Shown: piece by piece, positions 6,659-15,628 of the stretch | Layout of the letters: every line of letters begins with the position of its first letter | Numbering within the stretch: position 1 is the stretch's first letter | Source of the DNA: Mycolicibacterium sp. J2 | GTDB taxonomy: Bacteria; Actinomycetota; Actinomycetes; Mycobacteriales; Mycobacteriaceae | Assembly: GCF_026240945.1 (NCBI RefSeq) | Contig: NZ_JAPFPY010000038.1 | Location: 1 to 44,551, forward strand | DNA length: 44,551 nucleotides | Direction of reading: 5' to 3' | Program-made: the position numbers and the translations under genes | Notes under the pieces: model-generated | What the model was told of the DNA's origin: nothing | What the model saw: only the letters and a program-made list of their open reading frames with translations | Databases searched by the model: none

Positions 6659-7356
6659 CAGCGATCGACCTGCAACTGGGGCAGCGGCCCGACGAAACAG
6701 GGCCGCCGATATCGGCGGGGCCGCAATCGTATTCGGCCGAGGTGACGGCGCGGCTGGCCGGTGAGGCCGAGCAGATCATCGCCCGCTACCCGCAGCCGCG
6801 CTCGGCGCTGCTGCCGTTGCTGCATCTGGTGCAGGCCGAGGACGGTTTCCTGACACCGGCCGGCGTCGCGTTCTGCGCGGCGCAACTGGGCCTCACTCCC
6901 GCCGAGGTGACCGCCGTCGCCACGTTCTACTCGATGTACCGGCGCACCCCCACCGGGGACTATCTGGTCGGCGTGTGCACCAACACCCTGTGCGCCATCA
7001 TGGGCGGTGATGCGCTACTGGAGGTGCTCGCCGACCACCTCGGCGTGCATGCCGGCGAGACCACCGCCGACGGCGCGATCACCCTGGAGCACATCGAGTG
7101 CAACGCCGCATGCGATTTCGCGCCCGTGGTCATGGTGAACTGGGAGTTCTTCGACAACCAAACCCCGTCGTCGGTGCGCGAACTCGTCGACCACCTGCGC
7201 GCGGGCGTCGCCGTCACCCCGACCCGCGGCGCCCCCCTGTGCACCTTCCGGCAGACCGCACGCATCCTGGCCGGGGTGGATCCCGGTGCGCCGGATGCCT
7301 CACCGCCGGGCCCAGCCACCCTGGCCGGGTTACGCATCGCCAGGGAGCCGCGATGA
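6655..7356 (+). CDS. nuoE: NADH-quinone oxidoreductase subunit E (24-kDa)
   Basis: A 233-residue subunit of the NADH dehydrogenase module with a thioredoxin-like domain holding the 2Fe-2S cluster N1a. The ligands are the two cysteines of CTNTLC and the two of IECNAACDFAP. A helical domain precedes them (YPQPRSALLPLLHLVQ). The C-terminal ~60 residues are Ala/Pro-rich and variable in this family. The start is GTG 6655, overlapping the nuoD stop as GTGA. It is translated just before NuoF, its direct partner. Confidence 0.95.
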   Translation: MTAIDLQLGQRPDETGPPISAGPQSYSAEVTARLAGEAEQIIARYPQPRSALLPLLHLVQAEDGFLTPAGVAFCAAQLGLTPAEVTAVATFYSMYRRTPTGDYLVGVCTNTLCAIMGGDALLEVLADHLGVHAGETTADGAITLEHIECNAACDFAPVVMVNWEFFDNQTPSSVRELVDHLRAGVAVTPTRGAPLCTFRQTARILAGVDPGAPDASPPGPATLAGLRIAREPR

Positions 7357-8657
7357 CCGCGCTCACACCGGTGCTGAGCAGCTACTGGGACGAGCCACAG
7401 TCCTGGACGCTGGCCACCTACCTGCGCCACGACGGGTACCAGGCACTCGACGCCGCCCTCGACATGGATCCCGACGCCGTCATCGCGCTCGTGAAGGACT
7501 CCGGGCTGCGCGGGCGCGGCGGTGCGGGTTTCCCGACCGGCCAGAAGTGGTCGTTCATCAATCAGTCAGACCCGAAGCCGCACTATCTGGTGATCAACGC
7601 CGACGAGTCAGAACCCGGCACCTGCAAGGACATTCCGCTGATGATGGCCACCCCGCACGTGCTGGTGGAGGGGGCCATCATCGCCTCGTACGCGATCCGG
7701 GCCAGGCAGGCCTTCATCTACGTGCGCGGTGAGGTGGTACCGGTACTGCGCCGGCTGCGGGCGGCTGTCGCCGAGGCATACGAGGCCGGATACCTGGGCC
7801 GTGACATCCTCGGCTCGGGTTTCGACCTGGATCTGGTGGTGCACGCCGGGGCCGGTGCCTACATCTGCGGTGAGGAGACCGCACTGCTCGATTCGCTGGA
7901 GGGCCGGCGCGGGCAGCCGCGGCTACGCCCCCCGTTCCCCGCGGTGGCCGGGCTGTACGCCTGCCCGACGGTGGTCAACAACGTGGAATCCATTGCCAGC
8001 GTGCCGCCGATCGTGCGCAACGGGGTGGACTGGTTCAAGTCGATGGGGTCGGACAAGTCGCCGGGGTTCACGCTGTACTCGCTGTCGGGTCATGTCACCC
8101 GGCCCGGTCAGTACGAGGCCCCACTGGGCATCACGCTGCGTGAACTGCTGGACCACGCCGGCGGAATGCGCGCCGGGCACCAGCTGAAGTTCTGGACGCC
8201 CGGCGGATCGTCAACACCCATGCTGACTCCCGAACACCTCGACGTCGCACTGGATTACGAGGGTGTTGGCGGGGCCGGGTCGATGCTGGGCACCAAGGCG
8301 CTGCAAATCTTCGACGAGACCACCTGCGTGGTGCGGGCGGTGCGACGGTGGACGCAGTTCTACGCGCACGAGTCCTGCGGCAAGTGCACACCGTGCCGAG
8401 AGGGCACCTACTGGCTGACTCAGATCTACGAACGGCTGGAGACCGGACGCGCGACGATCGGGGACCTGGACACGCTGCTCGACATCTCCGACGCCATCCT
8501 GGGTAAGTCGTTCTGCGCCCTCGGCGACGGGGCGGCCAGCCCGATCATCTCCTCGCTCAAATACTTCCGCGCCGAGTATGAGGCGCACGTGGGCGCGGGC
8601 TGCCCGTTCGACCCGCACGCCTCCACGGTTTTCGCGACGGAAGGAGCGCGCGCGTGA
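7353..8657 (+). CDS. nuoF: NADH-quinone oxidoreductase subunit F (51-kDa), NADH and FMN binding
   Basis: A 434-residue catalytic subunit that oxidises NADH. The glycine-rich nucleotide segment GLRGRGGAGFPTGQKW lies near residues 51-66, and the FMN-binding GAGAYICGEETAL lies further on. Cluster N3 is held by CGKCTPC near residues 343-349 and a distal cysteine in KSFCALGDG. The start at ATG 7353 overlaps the nuoE stop (ATGA). A much longer open frame upstream is only the nuoE region read in another frame. Confidence 0.96.
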   Translation: MTALTPVLSSYWDEPQSWTLATYLRHDGYQALDAALDMDPDAVIALVKDSGLRGRGGAGFPTGQKWSFINQSDPKPHYLVINADESEPGTCKDIPLMMATPHVLVEGAIIASYAIRARQAFIYVRGEVVPVLRRLRAAVAEAYEAGYLGRDILGSGFDLDLVVHAGAGAYICGEETALLDSLEGRRGQPRLRPPFPAVAGLYACPTVVNNVESIASVPPIVRNGVDWFKSMGSDKSPGFTLYSLSGHVTRPGQYEAPLGITLRELLDHAGGMRAGHQLKFWTPGGSSTPMLTPEHLDVALDYEGVGGAGSMLGTKALQIFDETTCVVRAVRRWTQFYAHESCGKCTPCREGTYWLTQIYERLETGRATIGDLDTLLDISDAILGKSFCALGDGAASPIISSLKYFRAEYEAHVGAGCPFDPHASTVFATEGARA

Positions 8658-11014
8658 CGCTGGCCGAAGGAGCCCGGGACACGGCGGCGGTCGAGATGGT
8701 GACACTGTCCATCGACGGCCACGAGATCAGCGTGCCCAAGGGGACGTTGGTGATCCGGGCCGCCGAGCTGATGGGCATCCAGATTCCGCGGTTCTGTGAT
8801 CATCCGCTGCTGGACCCCGTGGGTGCCTGCCGACAGTGCCTGGTCGAGGTGGAGGGGCAGCGTAAACCGCTGGCGTCGTGCACCACGACGGTGACCCCCG
8901 ACATGGTGGTGCGCACCCAGCTCACCTCGCCGGCCGCCGACAAGGCCCAGCGCGGGGTGATGGAGCTGCTGCTGATCAACCACCCGCTGGACTGCCCGGT
9001 GTGCGACAAGGGCGGGGAATGCCCGCTGCAGAATCAGGCAATGTCCAACGGGCGCAGCGACTCCCGCTTCACCGATGTCAAGCGCACCTACCCCAAGCCG
9101 ATCAATTTGTCATCGCAGGTGTTGTTGGATCGGGAACGCTGCGTGCTGTGCGCTCGCTGCACCCGGTTCTCCAATCAGATCGCCGGGGACCCGTTCATCG
9201 AGTTGCTCGAGCGGGGGGCGTTGCAACAGGTCGGCATCGCCGACGGTGAAGCCTTCGACTCCTACTTCTCCGGCAACACCGTGCAGATCTGTCCCGTCGG
9301 TGCGCTCACCGGCACCGCCTACCGGTTCCGGGCCCGCCCGTTCGATTTGGTTTCCACCCCCAGCGTCTGCGAGCACTGCGCCTCGGGGTGTGCGCAGCGC
9401 ACCGATCATCGGCGTGGAAAGGTGTTGCGCCGGTTGGCCGGTGATGACCCGGAAGTGAACGAGGAGTGGAACTGCGACAAGGGTCGCTGGGCGTTCGCGT
9501 ACACCACGCAGGGTGATCGGATCACCACACCGCTGCTGCGGGGGGCCGACGGCAGCCAGCGGCCGGCTTCCTGGTCCGAGGCGGTGGCGGTGGCGCTGCG
9601 CGGGCTGACCGCCGGGCCCGCCGGGGTGCTGACCGGCGGACGGCTCACCCTCGAAGATGCCTATGGTTACGCCAAGTTCACCCGGATCATGCTGGGCAGC
9701 AACGATATCGACTTCCGCGCCAGGGCCGGCTCAGTGGAGGAGGCCCAGTTCCTCGCGCACGCGGTGGCGGGCCGCTCGTTCGCGGTGACCTACACCGACT
9801 TGGAAACCGCTCCCGCGGTGGTGCTGGCCGGCCTGGAACCCGAGGAGGAATCCCCCATCATCTTCCTGCGGTTGCGCAAAGCGGTCCGCAGGACCGGGCT
9901 GCCGGTGATCGCCGTCGCCCCGTTCGCCAGCCGGGGACTGACCAAGTTGAACGGCCGGCTGGTGGGCGCGGTACCCGGTTGCGAGGCGGCCGCGTTGGAC
10001 GGGCTGCGCACCGAGTTGCCCGGCGGCAGCATCATCCTGGTCGGCGAACGACTGGCGGCCGCACCCGGCGCCTACACCGCGGCCCTGCGGCTGGCCGAGG
10101 CCACCGACGCCCGGATCGGCTGGGTGCCGCGACGCGCAGGCGAGCGCGGCGCACTGGAGTCCGGTGCCGCGCCGAACCTGCTGCCCGGCGGCCGGCCGAT
10201 CGCCGATCCCGCCGCGCGCGCCGAGGTCGCCGCCGCCTGGAATGTCGAAGAGCTACCCGAGCACCCGGGCCGGGACACGGCAGGCATCTTGGCTGCCGCC
10301 GCGGCCGGTGACCTGCGGGCCCTGCTGGTCGGTGGTGTGGAGGTCGGCGACCTGCCCGATCCGGCCGCCGCGCTGGCCGCCATCGACGCCGCGGGCTTCG
10401 TGGTCAGCCTGGAGGTGCGCCGCAGCGCCATCACCGACCGTGCCGACGTGGTCTTCCCCGTCGCACCGGTGACCGAGAAGGGCGGCACCTTCGTCGACTG
10501 GGAGGGCCGGCCCCGCCCGTTCGACGGTGCCCTCCCCCCGTCGGCGACCTCCGATATGCGGGTGCTCGCCGCACTGGCCGACGAGGTGGGTGTCGACCTG
10601 GGCCTCACCGATGCGGCCCGGGTGCGTGCCGATATCGCCCGGCTGGGTGTGTGGCACGGGGTGCCCGCGCCCGCCCCCGATATCGAGGCCGTCCCGCCGC
10701 AACCGGGGCCGGGTGAGGCGGTGCTCGCATCGTGGCGGATGCTGTTGGACGCCGGTCGGTTACAGGACGGCGAACCGCATCTGGCCGGTACGGCCCGGCC
10801 GGCAGTGGCCCGGCTCTCCCCCGCCACGGCCGCCGAAACGGGGTGCGGCGACATGGTTCGGGTGAGCACCGACCGCGGCGCCATCACCCTTCCCTTGGAG
10901 ATCACCGATATGCCGGACCGGGTGGTGTGGTTGCCGCTGAACTCCGCTGGTTCGCAGGTGTACGGCACACTCGGGGCGGGCATCGGATCCGTCGTACGAA
11001 TCGAGCCGGCATGA
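8654..11014 (+). CDS. nuoG: NADH-quinone oxidoreductase subunit G (75-kDa)
   Basis: A 786-residue iron-sulfur subunit that carries electrons from NuoF towards NuoI/NuoB. Cluster motifs in order are: a 2Fe-2S ferredoxin domain (CDHP, GACRQC and a later SC, N1b); HPLDCPVCDKGGEC, the HxxxCxxCxxxxxC of N5; CVLCARC with a distal CPVG (N4); and CEHCASGC with a distal NCDKG (N7). N7, the off-pathway cluster lost in many species, is therefore intact. A molybdopterin-oxidoreductase-like domain without catalytic function follows from about residue 300. The start is GTG 8654, overlapping the nuoF stop. Confidence 0.96.
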   Translation: MTLAEGARDTAAVEMVTLSIDGHEISVPKGTLVIRAAELMGIQIPRFCDHPLLDPVGACRQCLVEVEGQRKPLASCTTTVTPDMVVRTQLTSPAADKAQRGVMELLLINHPLDCPVCDKGGECPLQNQAMSNGRSDSRFTDVKRTYPKPINLSSQVLLDRERCVLCARCTRFSNQIAGDPFIELLERGALQQVGIADGEAFDSYFSGNTVQICPVGALTGTAYRFRARPFDLVSTPSVCEHCASGCAQRTDHRRGKVLRRLAGDDPEVNEEWNCDKGRWAFAYTTQGDRITTPLLRGADGSQRPASWSEAVAVALRGLTAGPAGVLTGGRLTLEDAYGYAKFTRIMLGSNDIDFRARAGSVEEAQFLAHAVAGRSFAVTYTDLETAPAVVLAGLEPEEESPIIFLRLRKAVRRTGLPVIAVAPFASRGLTKLNGRLVGAVPGCEAAALDGLRTELPGGSIILVGERLAAAPGAYTAALRLAEATDARIGWVPRRAGERGALESGAAPNLLPGGRPIADPAARAEVAAAWNVEELPEHPGRDTAGILAAAAAGDLRALLVGGVEVGDLPDPAAALAAIDAAGFVVSLEVRRSAITDRADVVFPVAPVTEKGGTFVDWEGRPRPFDGALPPSATSDMRVLAALADEVGVDLGLTDAARVRADIARLGVWHGVPAPAPDIEAVPPQPGPGEAVLASWRMLLDAGRLQDGEPHLAGTARPAVARLSPATAAETGCGDMVRVSTDRGAITLPLEITDMPDRVVWLPLNSAGSQVYGTLGAGIGSVVRIEPA

Positions 11015-12243
11015 ACCCCTCCTACCCGGAGTTGAGCGCGTTCGGCCACGATCCATGGTGGCTGATGATCGCCAAGGCTCTCGGCATCTTCGTCTTCCTG
11101 TTGCTCACGGTGCTGGTCGCCATCCTGGTGGAACGGAAGCTGCTGGGCCGCATGCAGATGCGGTTCGGCCCCAATCGCGTCGGCCCGTTCGGATTGCTGC
11201 AGAGCCTGGCCGACGGCATCAAGCTCGCCCTCAAGGAGGGCCTCATCCCGGCCGGGGTGGACAAACCGATCTACCTGCTGGCCCCGATTCTGGCGGTGAT
11301 TCCGGCGATCATGGCCTTCGCCGTGATCCCGATGGGCGGCACCGTGTCGGTGTTCGGGCACACCACGCCATTGCAGCTGACCGACCTGCCGGTGGCGGTG
11401 TTGTACGTGCTCGCGGTCACCTCCATCGGGGTGTACGGAATCGTGTTGGCCGGCTGGGCATCCGGGTCCACCTATCCGTTACTGGGCGGGTTGCGGTCCA
11501 GCGCCCAGGTCATCTCCTACGAGATCGCGATGGCCCTGTCGTTCGCCGCGGTGTTCCTGTACGCGGGCACCATGTCGACATCGGGCATCGTGGCCGCCCA
11601 GCACGACACCTGGTTCGTCTTCCTGCTGTTGCCGTCATTTCTGGTGTATGTCACGTCGATGGTGGGCGAGACCAACCGGGCGCCGTTCGACCTGCCGGAG
11701 GCCGAAGGCGAATTGGTGGGCGGTTTCCACACCGAGTACTCGTCACTGAAGTTCGCCATGTTCATGCTCGCCGAGTACGTCAACATGACCACCGTGTCGG
11801 CGTTGGCCACCACGATGTTCCTCGGCGGTTGGCATGCGCCGTTCCCGTTCAACCTGATCGACGGTGCGAATTCCGGTTGGTGGCCACTGGTGTGGTTCGT
11901 CGCCAAGGTGTGGACGTTCCTGTTCTTCTACATCTGGCTGCGGGCCACCCTGCCCCGGCTGCGCTACGACCAGTTCATGGCGCTGGGCTGGAAAGTGCTG
12001 ATCCCGCTGTCGCTGGGCTGGATCGTCGTCGTCGCGGTGACGCATCAACTGCGGGCCCAGGGCAGTCCGTCCTGGACGACCGCGGTGGTCAGCATCGGCG
12101 CTGTCACCGGTGCCGCGTTGCTGCTGATGGTCTGGCATGCGGTGCGCCACGACACCACCGCCGCGCCACCGCCACCTGACACCGGGGCCTTCCCGGTGCC
12201 ACCGCTCCCGAACAAGGAGGTCGCAGATGTCCAAGGTCGGTGA
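11011..12243 (+). CDS. nuoH: NADH-quinone oxidoreductase subunit H
   Basis: A 410-residue membrane subunit with about eight or nine helices that forms the entry of the quinone tunnel and the first proton path. The conserved loop GETNRAPFDLPEAEGELVGG and the following FHTEYSSLKF carry the glutamates of the E-channel. The cytoplasmic loop near the N-terminus has ERKLLGRMQMRFGPNRVGP. The start at ATG 11011 overlaps the nuoG stop (ATGA). The hydrophilic, proline-rich C-terminal tail is typical of mycobacteria. The end overlaps nuoI by 17 bases. Confidence 0.96.
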   Translation: MNPSYPELSAFGHDPWWLMIAKALGIFVFLLLTVLVAILVERKLLGRMQMRFGPNRVGPFGLLQSLADGIKLALKEGLIPAGVDKPIYLLAPILAVIPAIMAFAVIPMGGTVSVFGHTTPLQLTDLPVAVLYVLAVTSIGVYGIVLAGWASGSTYPLLGGLRSSAQVISYEIAMALSFAAVFLYAGTMSTSGIVAAQHDTWFVFLLLPSFLVYVTSMVGETNRAPFDLPEAEGELVGGFHTEYSSLKFAMFMLAEYVNMTTVSALATTMFLGGWHAPFPFNLIDGANSGWWPLVWFVAKVWTFLFFYIWLRATLPRLRYDQFMALGWKVLIPLSLGWIVVVAVTHQLRAQGSPSWTTAVVSIGAVTGAALLLMVWHAVRHDTTAAPPPPDTGAFPVPPLPNKEVADVQGR

Positions 12244-12766
12244 AGCACTCGCCGGGTTCGGCGTCACCTTCAAGACGATGTTCAAAAAGCCGATCACGGA
12301 GCAGTATCCGGAAGAGCCGGGACCGGTGGCGCCCCGCTATCACGGCCGACATCAACTCAACCGGTACGCCGACGGGCTGGAGAAATGTATCGGCTGCGAA
12401 CTGTGCGCATGGGCGTGTCCGGCCGATGCCATCTTCGTCGAAGGCGCCGACAACACCGAAGGACAACGCTTTTCACCGGGTGAACGCTACGGCCGGGTGT
12501 ATCAGATCAACTATCTGCGCTGTATCGGGTGCGGGCTGTGCATCGAGGCCTGCCCCACCCGCGCGCTGACCATGACCAACGACTACGAGATGGCCGACGA
12601 CAACCGCGCCGACCTGATCTACGGCAAGGACAAGCTGTTGGCGCCGTTGCAGCCGGAGATGACAGCACCACCGCATGCGATGGCGCCCGGCAGCACCGAC
12701 GAGGACTACTACCGCGGCAACGTCACCGCCACCGGCCTTGCCCGCCAGCGGGAGTCGGCGCAATGA
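12227..12766 (+). CDS. nuoI: NADH-quinone oxidoreductase subunit I (23-kDa ferredoxin)
   Basis: A 179-residue subunit with two 4Fe-4S clusters (N6a and N6b) held by CIGCELCAWACP and CIGCGLCIEACP, linking NuoG to NuoB. Start ATG 12227 is supported by AGGAGG at 12215-12220 and lies inside the 3' end of nuoH. This is the only strong Shine-Dalgarno sequence within the operon that coincides with a long overlap. A hydrophilic tail follows the ferredoxin domain. The stop overlaps nuoJ as ATGA. Confidence 0.96.
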   Translation: MSKVGEALAGFGVTFKTMFKKPITEQYPEEPGPVAPRYHGRHQLNRYADGLEKCIGCELCAWACPADAIFVEGADNTEGQRFSPGERYGRVYQINYLRCIGCGLCIEACPTRALTMTNDYEMADDNRADLIYGKDKLLAPLQPEMTAPPHAMAPGSTDEDYYRGNVTATGLARQRESAQ

Positions 12767-13464
12767 CCTCCACCGCGGAAGCCGTCGTCTTCTGGATCGT
12801 CGGGACACTCACCGTGGTGGGTGCGCTCGGCGTGGTGGCCGCCACCAAGGCCGTGTATTCGGCGCTGTTCCTGGCGATCACGATGATCAACCTCGCGGTG
12901 CTCTACATCGCCCAGGACGCCCTGTTCCTGGGCATCGTGCAGATCGTGGTCTACACCGGCGCGGTGATGATGCTCTTCCTGTTCGTGCTGATGCTCATCG
13001 GCGTCGACTCGTCCGAGTCGTTGATCGAAACGATTCGCGGCCAACGGGTTGCGGCCATCATCGCCGGCGTCGGTTTCGGGGTGCTGTTGATCGGTGGTAT
13101 CGGCAACGTCTCGGTGAACGGGTTCACCGGCCTCGCTGCGGCGAATGCCGGCGGGAACGTCCAGGGCCTGGCCGTGCTGATCTTCACCCGTTACGTATGG
13201 GCGTTCGAACTCACCAGCGCCCTGCTGATCACCGCCACCCTCGGCGCGATGGTACTGGCCCATCGGGAGCGGTTCGACCGCAGAAAGACCCAGCGTGAAC
13301 TGGCCATCGAACGGTTCGGCCCGGGTGGATATCCGACGACGCTGCCCAATCCGGGGGTGTACGCCCGGCACAACGCCGTGGACATCCCGGCCCGCCTGCC
13401 CGACGGCACGGCGGCGCGGACCTCGGTGAGCACCGTGCTCATCCCGCGCCGAGGTGGGCAGTGA
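12763..13464 (+). CDS. nuoJ: NADH-quinone oxidoreductase subunit J
   Basis: A 233-residue membrane subunit with five predicted helices. The third helix carries the conserved VQIVVYTGAVMMLFLFVLML, the segment whose pi-bulge rearranges during turnover in known complex I structures. The ~60-residue hydrophilic C-terminal extension after WAF...LAHRE is longer than in proteobacteria but usual in mycobacteria. The start at ATG 12763 overlaps the nuoI stop. It sits between NuoH/NuoA and NuoK in the complex. Confidence 0.95.
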   Translation: MTSTAEAVVFWIVGTLTVVGALGVVAATKAVYSALFLAITMINLAVLYIAQDALFLGIVQIVVYTGAVMMLFLFVLMLIGVDSSESLIETIRGQRVAAIIAGVGFGVLLIGGIGNVSVNGFTGLAAANAGGNVQGLAVLIFTRYVWAFELTSALLITATLGAMVLAHRERFDRRKTQRELAIERFGPGGYPTTLPNPGVYARHNAVDIPARLPDGTAARTSVSTVLIPRRGGQ

Positions 13465-13763
13465 TGAACCCCGCCAACTACCTGTATCTGTCGGCCTTGC
13501 TGTTCACCATCGGCGCCGCGGGAGTATTGTTGCGGCGCAACGCGATCGTCATGTTCATGTGCATCGAGCTGATGCTCAACGCGGCCAACCTGGCGTTCGT
13601 CACCTTCTCCCGCATGCACGGCCACCTGGGCGGTCAGGTGGTGGCGTTCTTCACCATGGTGGTGGCGGCATGCGAGGTGGTGGTCGGGCTGGCCATCATC
13701 ATGACCATCTTCCGGGCCCGGCGTTCGGCATCGGTGGACGCGGCCAGTCTGCTGAGGAACTGA
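13464..13763 (+). CDS. nuoK: NADH-quinone oxidoreductase subunit K
   Basis: A 99-residue, three-helix membrane subunit of the MrpC family. The buried glutamates of the proton path are present: CIELML in helix 2 and AACEVVVGL in helix 3. ATG 13464 is preferred because mycobacterial NuoK starts MNPANYLYL; GTG 13461, one codon earlier, would overlap the nuoJ stop as GTGA and is equally compatible with coupling. The stop shares one base with the nuoL start. Confidence 0.94.
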   Translation: MNPANYLYLSALLFTIGAAGVLLRRNAIVMFMCIELMLNAANLAFVTFSRMHGHLGGQVVAFFTMVVAACEVVVGLAIIMTIFRARRSASVDAASLLRN

Positions 13764-15628
13764 TGACCTGGCTGCTGATCGCCCTCCCCCTGGCCGGTGC
13801 GGCCGTGCTGCTGCTGGGCGGCCGGGCCACTGACGCCTGGGGGCACCTGCTCGGCTGCGCCACGGCGGTGGCCTCTTTCGTCGCCGGTGCGGTGTTGTTC
13901 GCGGATCTGGTCGGGCGTGCCGCCGAGGACCGGGTGATCCACCAGACGTTGTTCACCTGGGTGCCGGTCGGCGAGCTGACGGTGAATTTCGGGTTGCAGG
14001 TCGATGCCCTGTCGATCTGCTTCGTGCTGCTGATCACCGGGGTCGGATCGTTGATCCACCTGTATTCCATCGGTTATATGGCACACGACCCGGACCGCAG
14101 GAGGTTTTTCGCCTACCTGAACCTCTTCGTCGCCGCGATGCTGTTGCTGGTTCTGGCCGACAACTACCTGGGCCTCTACCTGGGCTGGGAGGGTGTGGGT
14201 CTGGCCTCCTATCTGCTCATCGGCTTCTGGTCGCACAAGCCGTCGGCGGCCACCGCAGCCAAAAAGGCGTTCATCGTCAACCGCGTCGGTGACATGGGCT
14301 TGGCACTGGCGCTGATGGTGATGGTCAGCGTCGCCGGAACCGTCTCCTACGACGGCCTTTTCGCGGCCGCCCCAGCGCTGTCGGAGGGTTCACTGAACGC
14401 GATCGGCCTGCTGCTGCTGTTGGCCGCCTGCGGCAAATCCGCGCAGGTACCACTGCAATCCTGGCTGGGCGACGCGATGGAAGGCCCCACCCCCGTGTCG
14501 GCGCTCATCCACGCGGCCACCATGGTGACCGCCGGTGTCTACCTCATCGTCCGGTCCGGTCCGGTGTTCAACCTGGCACCGCAGGCGCAGCTGGCCGTCA
14601 CCGTGGTCGGCGCGGTGACGCTGCTGTTCGGCGCCGTCATCGGCTGCGCCAAGGATGACATCAAGAAAGCCCTTGCCGCGTCGACCATGTCGCAGATCGG
14701 CTATATGGTGCTCGCGGCCGGGCTCGGGCCGGCCGGATACGCGGTGGCGATCATGCATCTACTCACGCACGGTTTTTTCAAGGCGGGGCTGTTCTTGGGT
14801 GCCGGTTCGGTGATGCACGGCATGAACGATGAGACCGATATGCGCCGCTACGGCGGACTGCGCACCTACATGCCGGTCACCTTCGTGACGTTCGGGCTGG
14901 GTTACCTGGCGATCATCGGGGTGCCACCCTTCGCCGGCTTCTTCTCCAAGGACGCCATCATCGAGACCGCGTTCGCGGCGGGCGGAGCGCGCGGCTGGTT
15001 GCTCGGCGGGGCGGCGCTGCTGGGCGCCGGGATCACCGCGTTCTACATGACCCGGGTGATGCTGATGACGTTCTTCGGCCGCAAGCGCACCGACACCGAG
15101 CCGCACGAGTCCCCCGGCATCATGACCGCACCGATGATCGTGCTGGCCGTCGGCTCCGTCGGCGCCGGCGCGTTGCTGGCCGTCGGCGGCACCCTGGCCA
15201 CGTGGCTGGAGCCTGTGGTTGGCAGCCACGAAGCGCACGGCGCCGTCCCGGTATGGGTGATGACGGTGATCACACTGTCGGTGGTGGCCGTCGGGGTCGG
15301 CGTCGCGTACCGGATGTACGCCACCCGCCCCATCCCCGAAACCCGGCCGGCTGCTTCGGCTTTGACCGACGCTGCCCGGGCCGACCTGTACGGCGACCGG
15401 ATCAACGAAACCATCTTCATGCGGCCGGGTCGGCAACTCACCGCGGGCCTGGTCGAGATCGACGATGACGCCGTCGAAGGGGTGGCCCGCGGGCTGGCCG
15501 CCGGTATCGGTGACATCTCGCGGCGGATGCGGTCGTGGCAGACCGGCTTCGCCCGCTCGTATGCGCTGTCCATGCTCGGCGGCGCGGCCCTGGTGATCGG
15601 AGCGTTCCTGGTGGTGAGGGTCTGGTGA
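13763..15628 (+). CDS. nuoL: NADH-quinone oxidoreductase subunit L, antiporter-like
   Basis: A 621-residue distal membrane subunit with about 16 helices, including the long lateral C-terminal helix that ties the membrane arm together. The Mrp-antiporter core shows LGWEGVGLASYLLIGFW (key Glu), KSAQVPLQSWLGDAMEGPTP and HAATMVTAGVYL (conserved Lys and His). The start at ATG 13763 (TGATG overlap with nuoK) matches family N-termini; the open frame extends further upstream only as a nuoK shadow. Length is close to the mycobacterial norm. Confidence 0.95.
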   Translation: MTWLLIALPLAGAAVLLLGGRATDAWGHLLGCATAVASFVAGAVLFADLVGRAAEDRVIHQTLFTWVPVGELTVNFGLQVDALSICFVLLITGVGSLIHLYSIGYMAHDPDRRRFFAYLNLFVAAMLLLVLADNYLGLYLGWEGVGLASYLLIGFWSHKPSAATAAKKAFIVNRVGDMGLALALMVMVSVAGTVSYDGLFAAAPALSEGSLNAIGLLLLLAACGKSAQVPLQSWLGDAMEGPTPVSALIHAATMVTAGVYLIVRSGPVFNLAPQAQLAVTVVGAVTLLFGAVIGCAKDDIKKALAASTMSQIGYMVLAAGLGPAGYAVAIMHLLTHGFFKAGLFLGAGSVMHGMNDETDMRRYGGLRTYMPVTFVTFGLGYLAIIGVPPFAGFFSKDAIIETAFAAGGARGWLLGGAALLGAGITAFYMTRVMLMTFFGRKRTDTEPHESPGIMTAPMIVLAVGSVGAGALLAVGGTLATWLEPVVGSHEAHGAVPVWVMTVITLSVVAVGVGVAYRMYATRPIPETRPAASALTDAARADLYGDRINETIFMRPGRQLTAGLVEIDDDAVEGVARGLAAGIGDISRRMRSWQTGFARSYALSMLGGAALVIGAFLVVRVW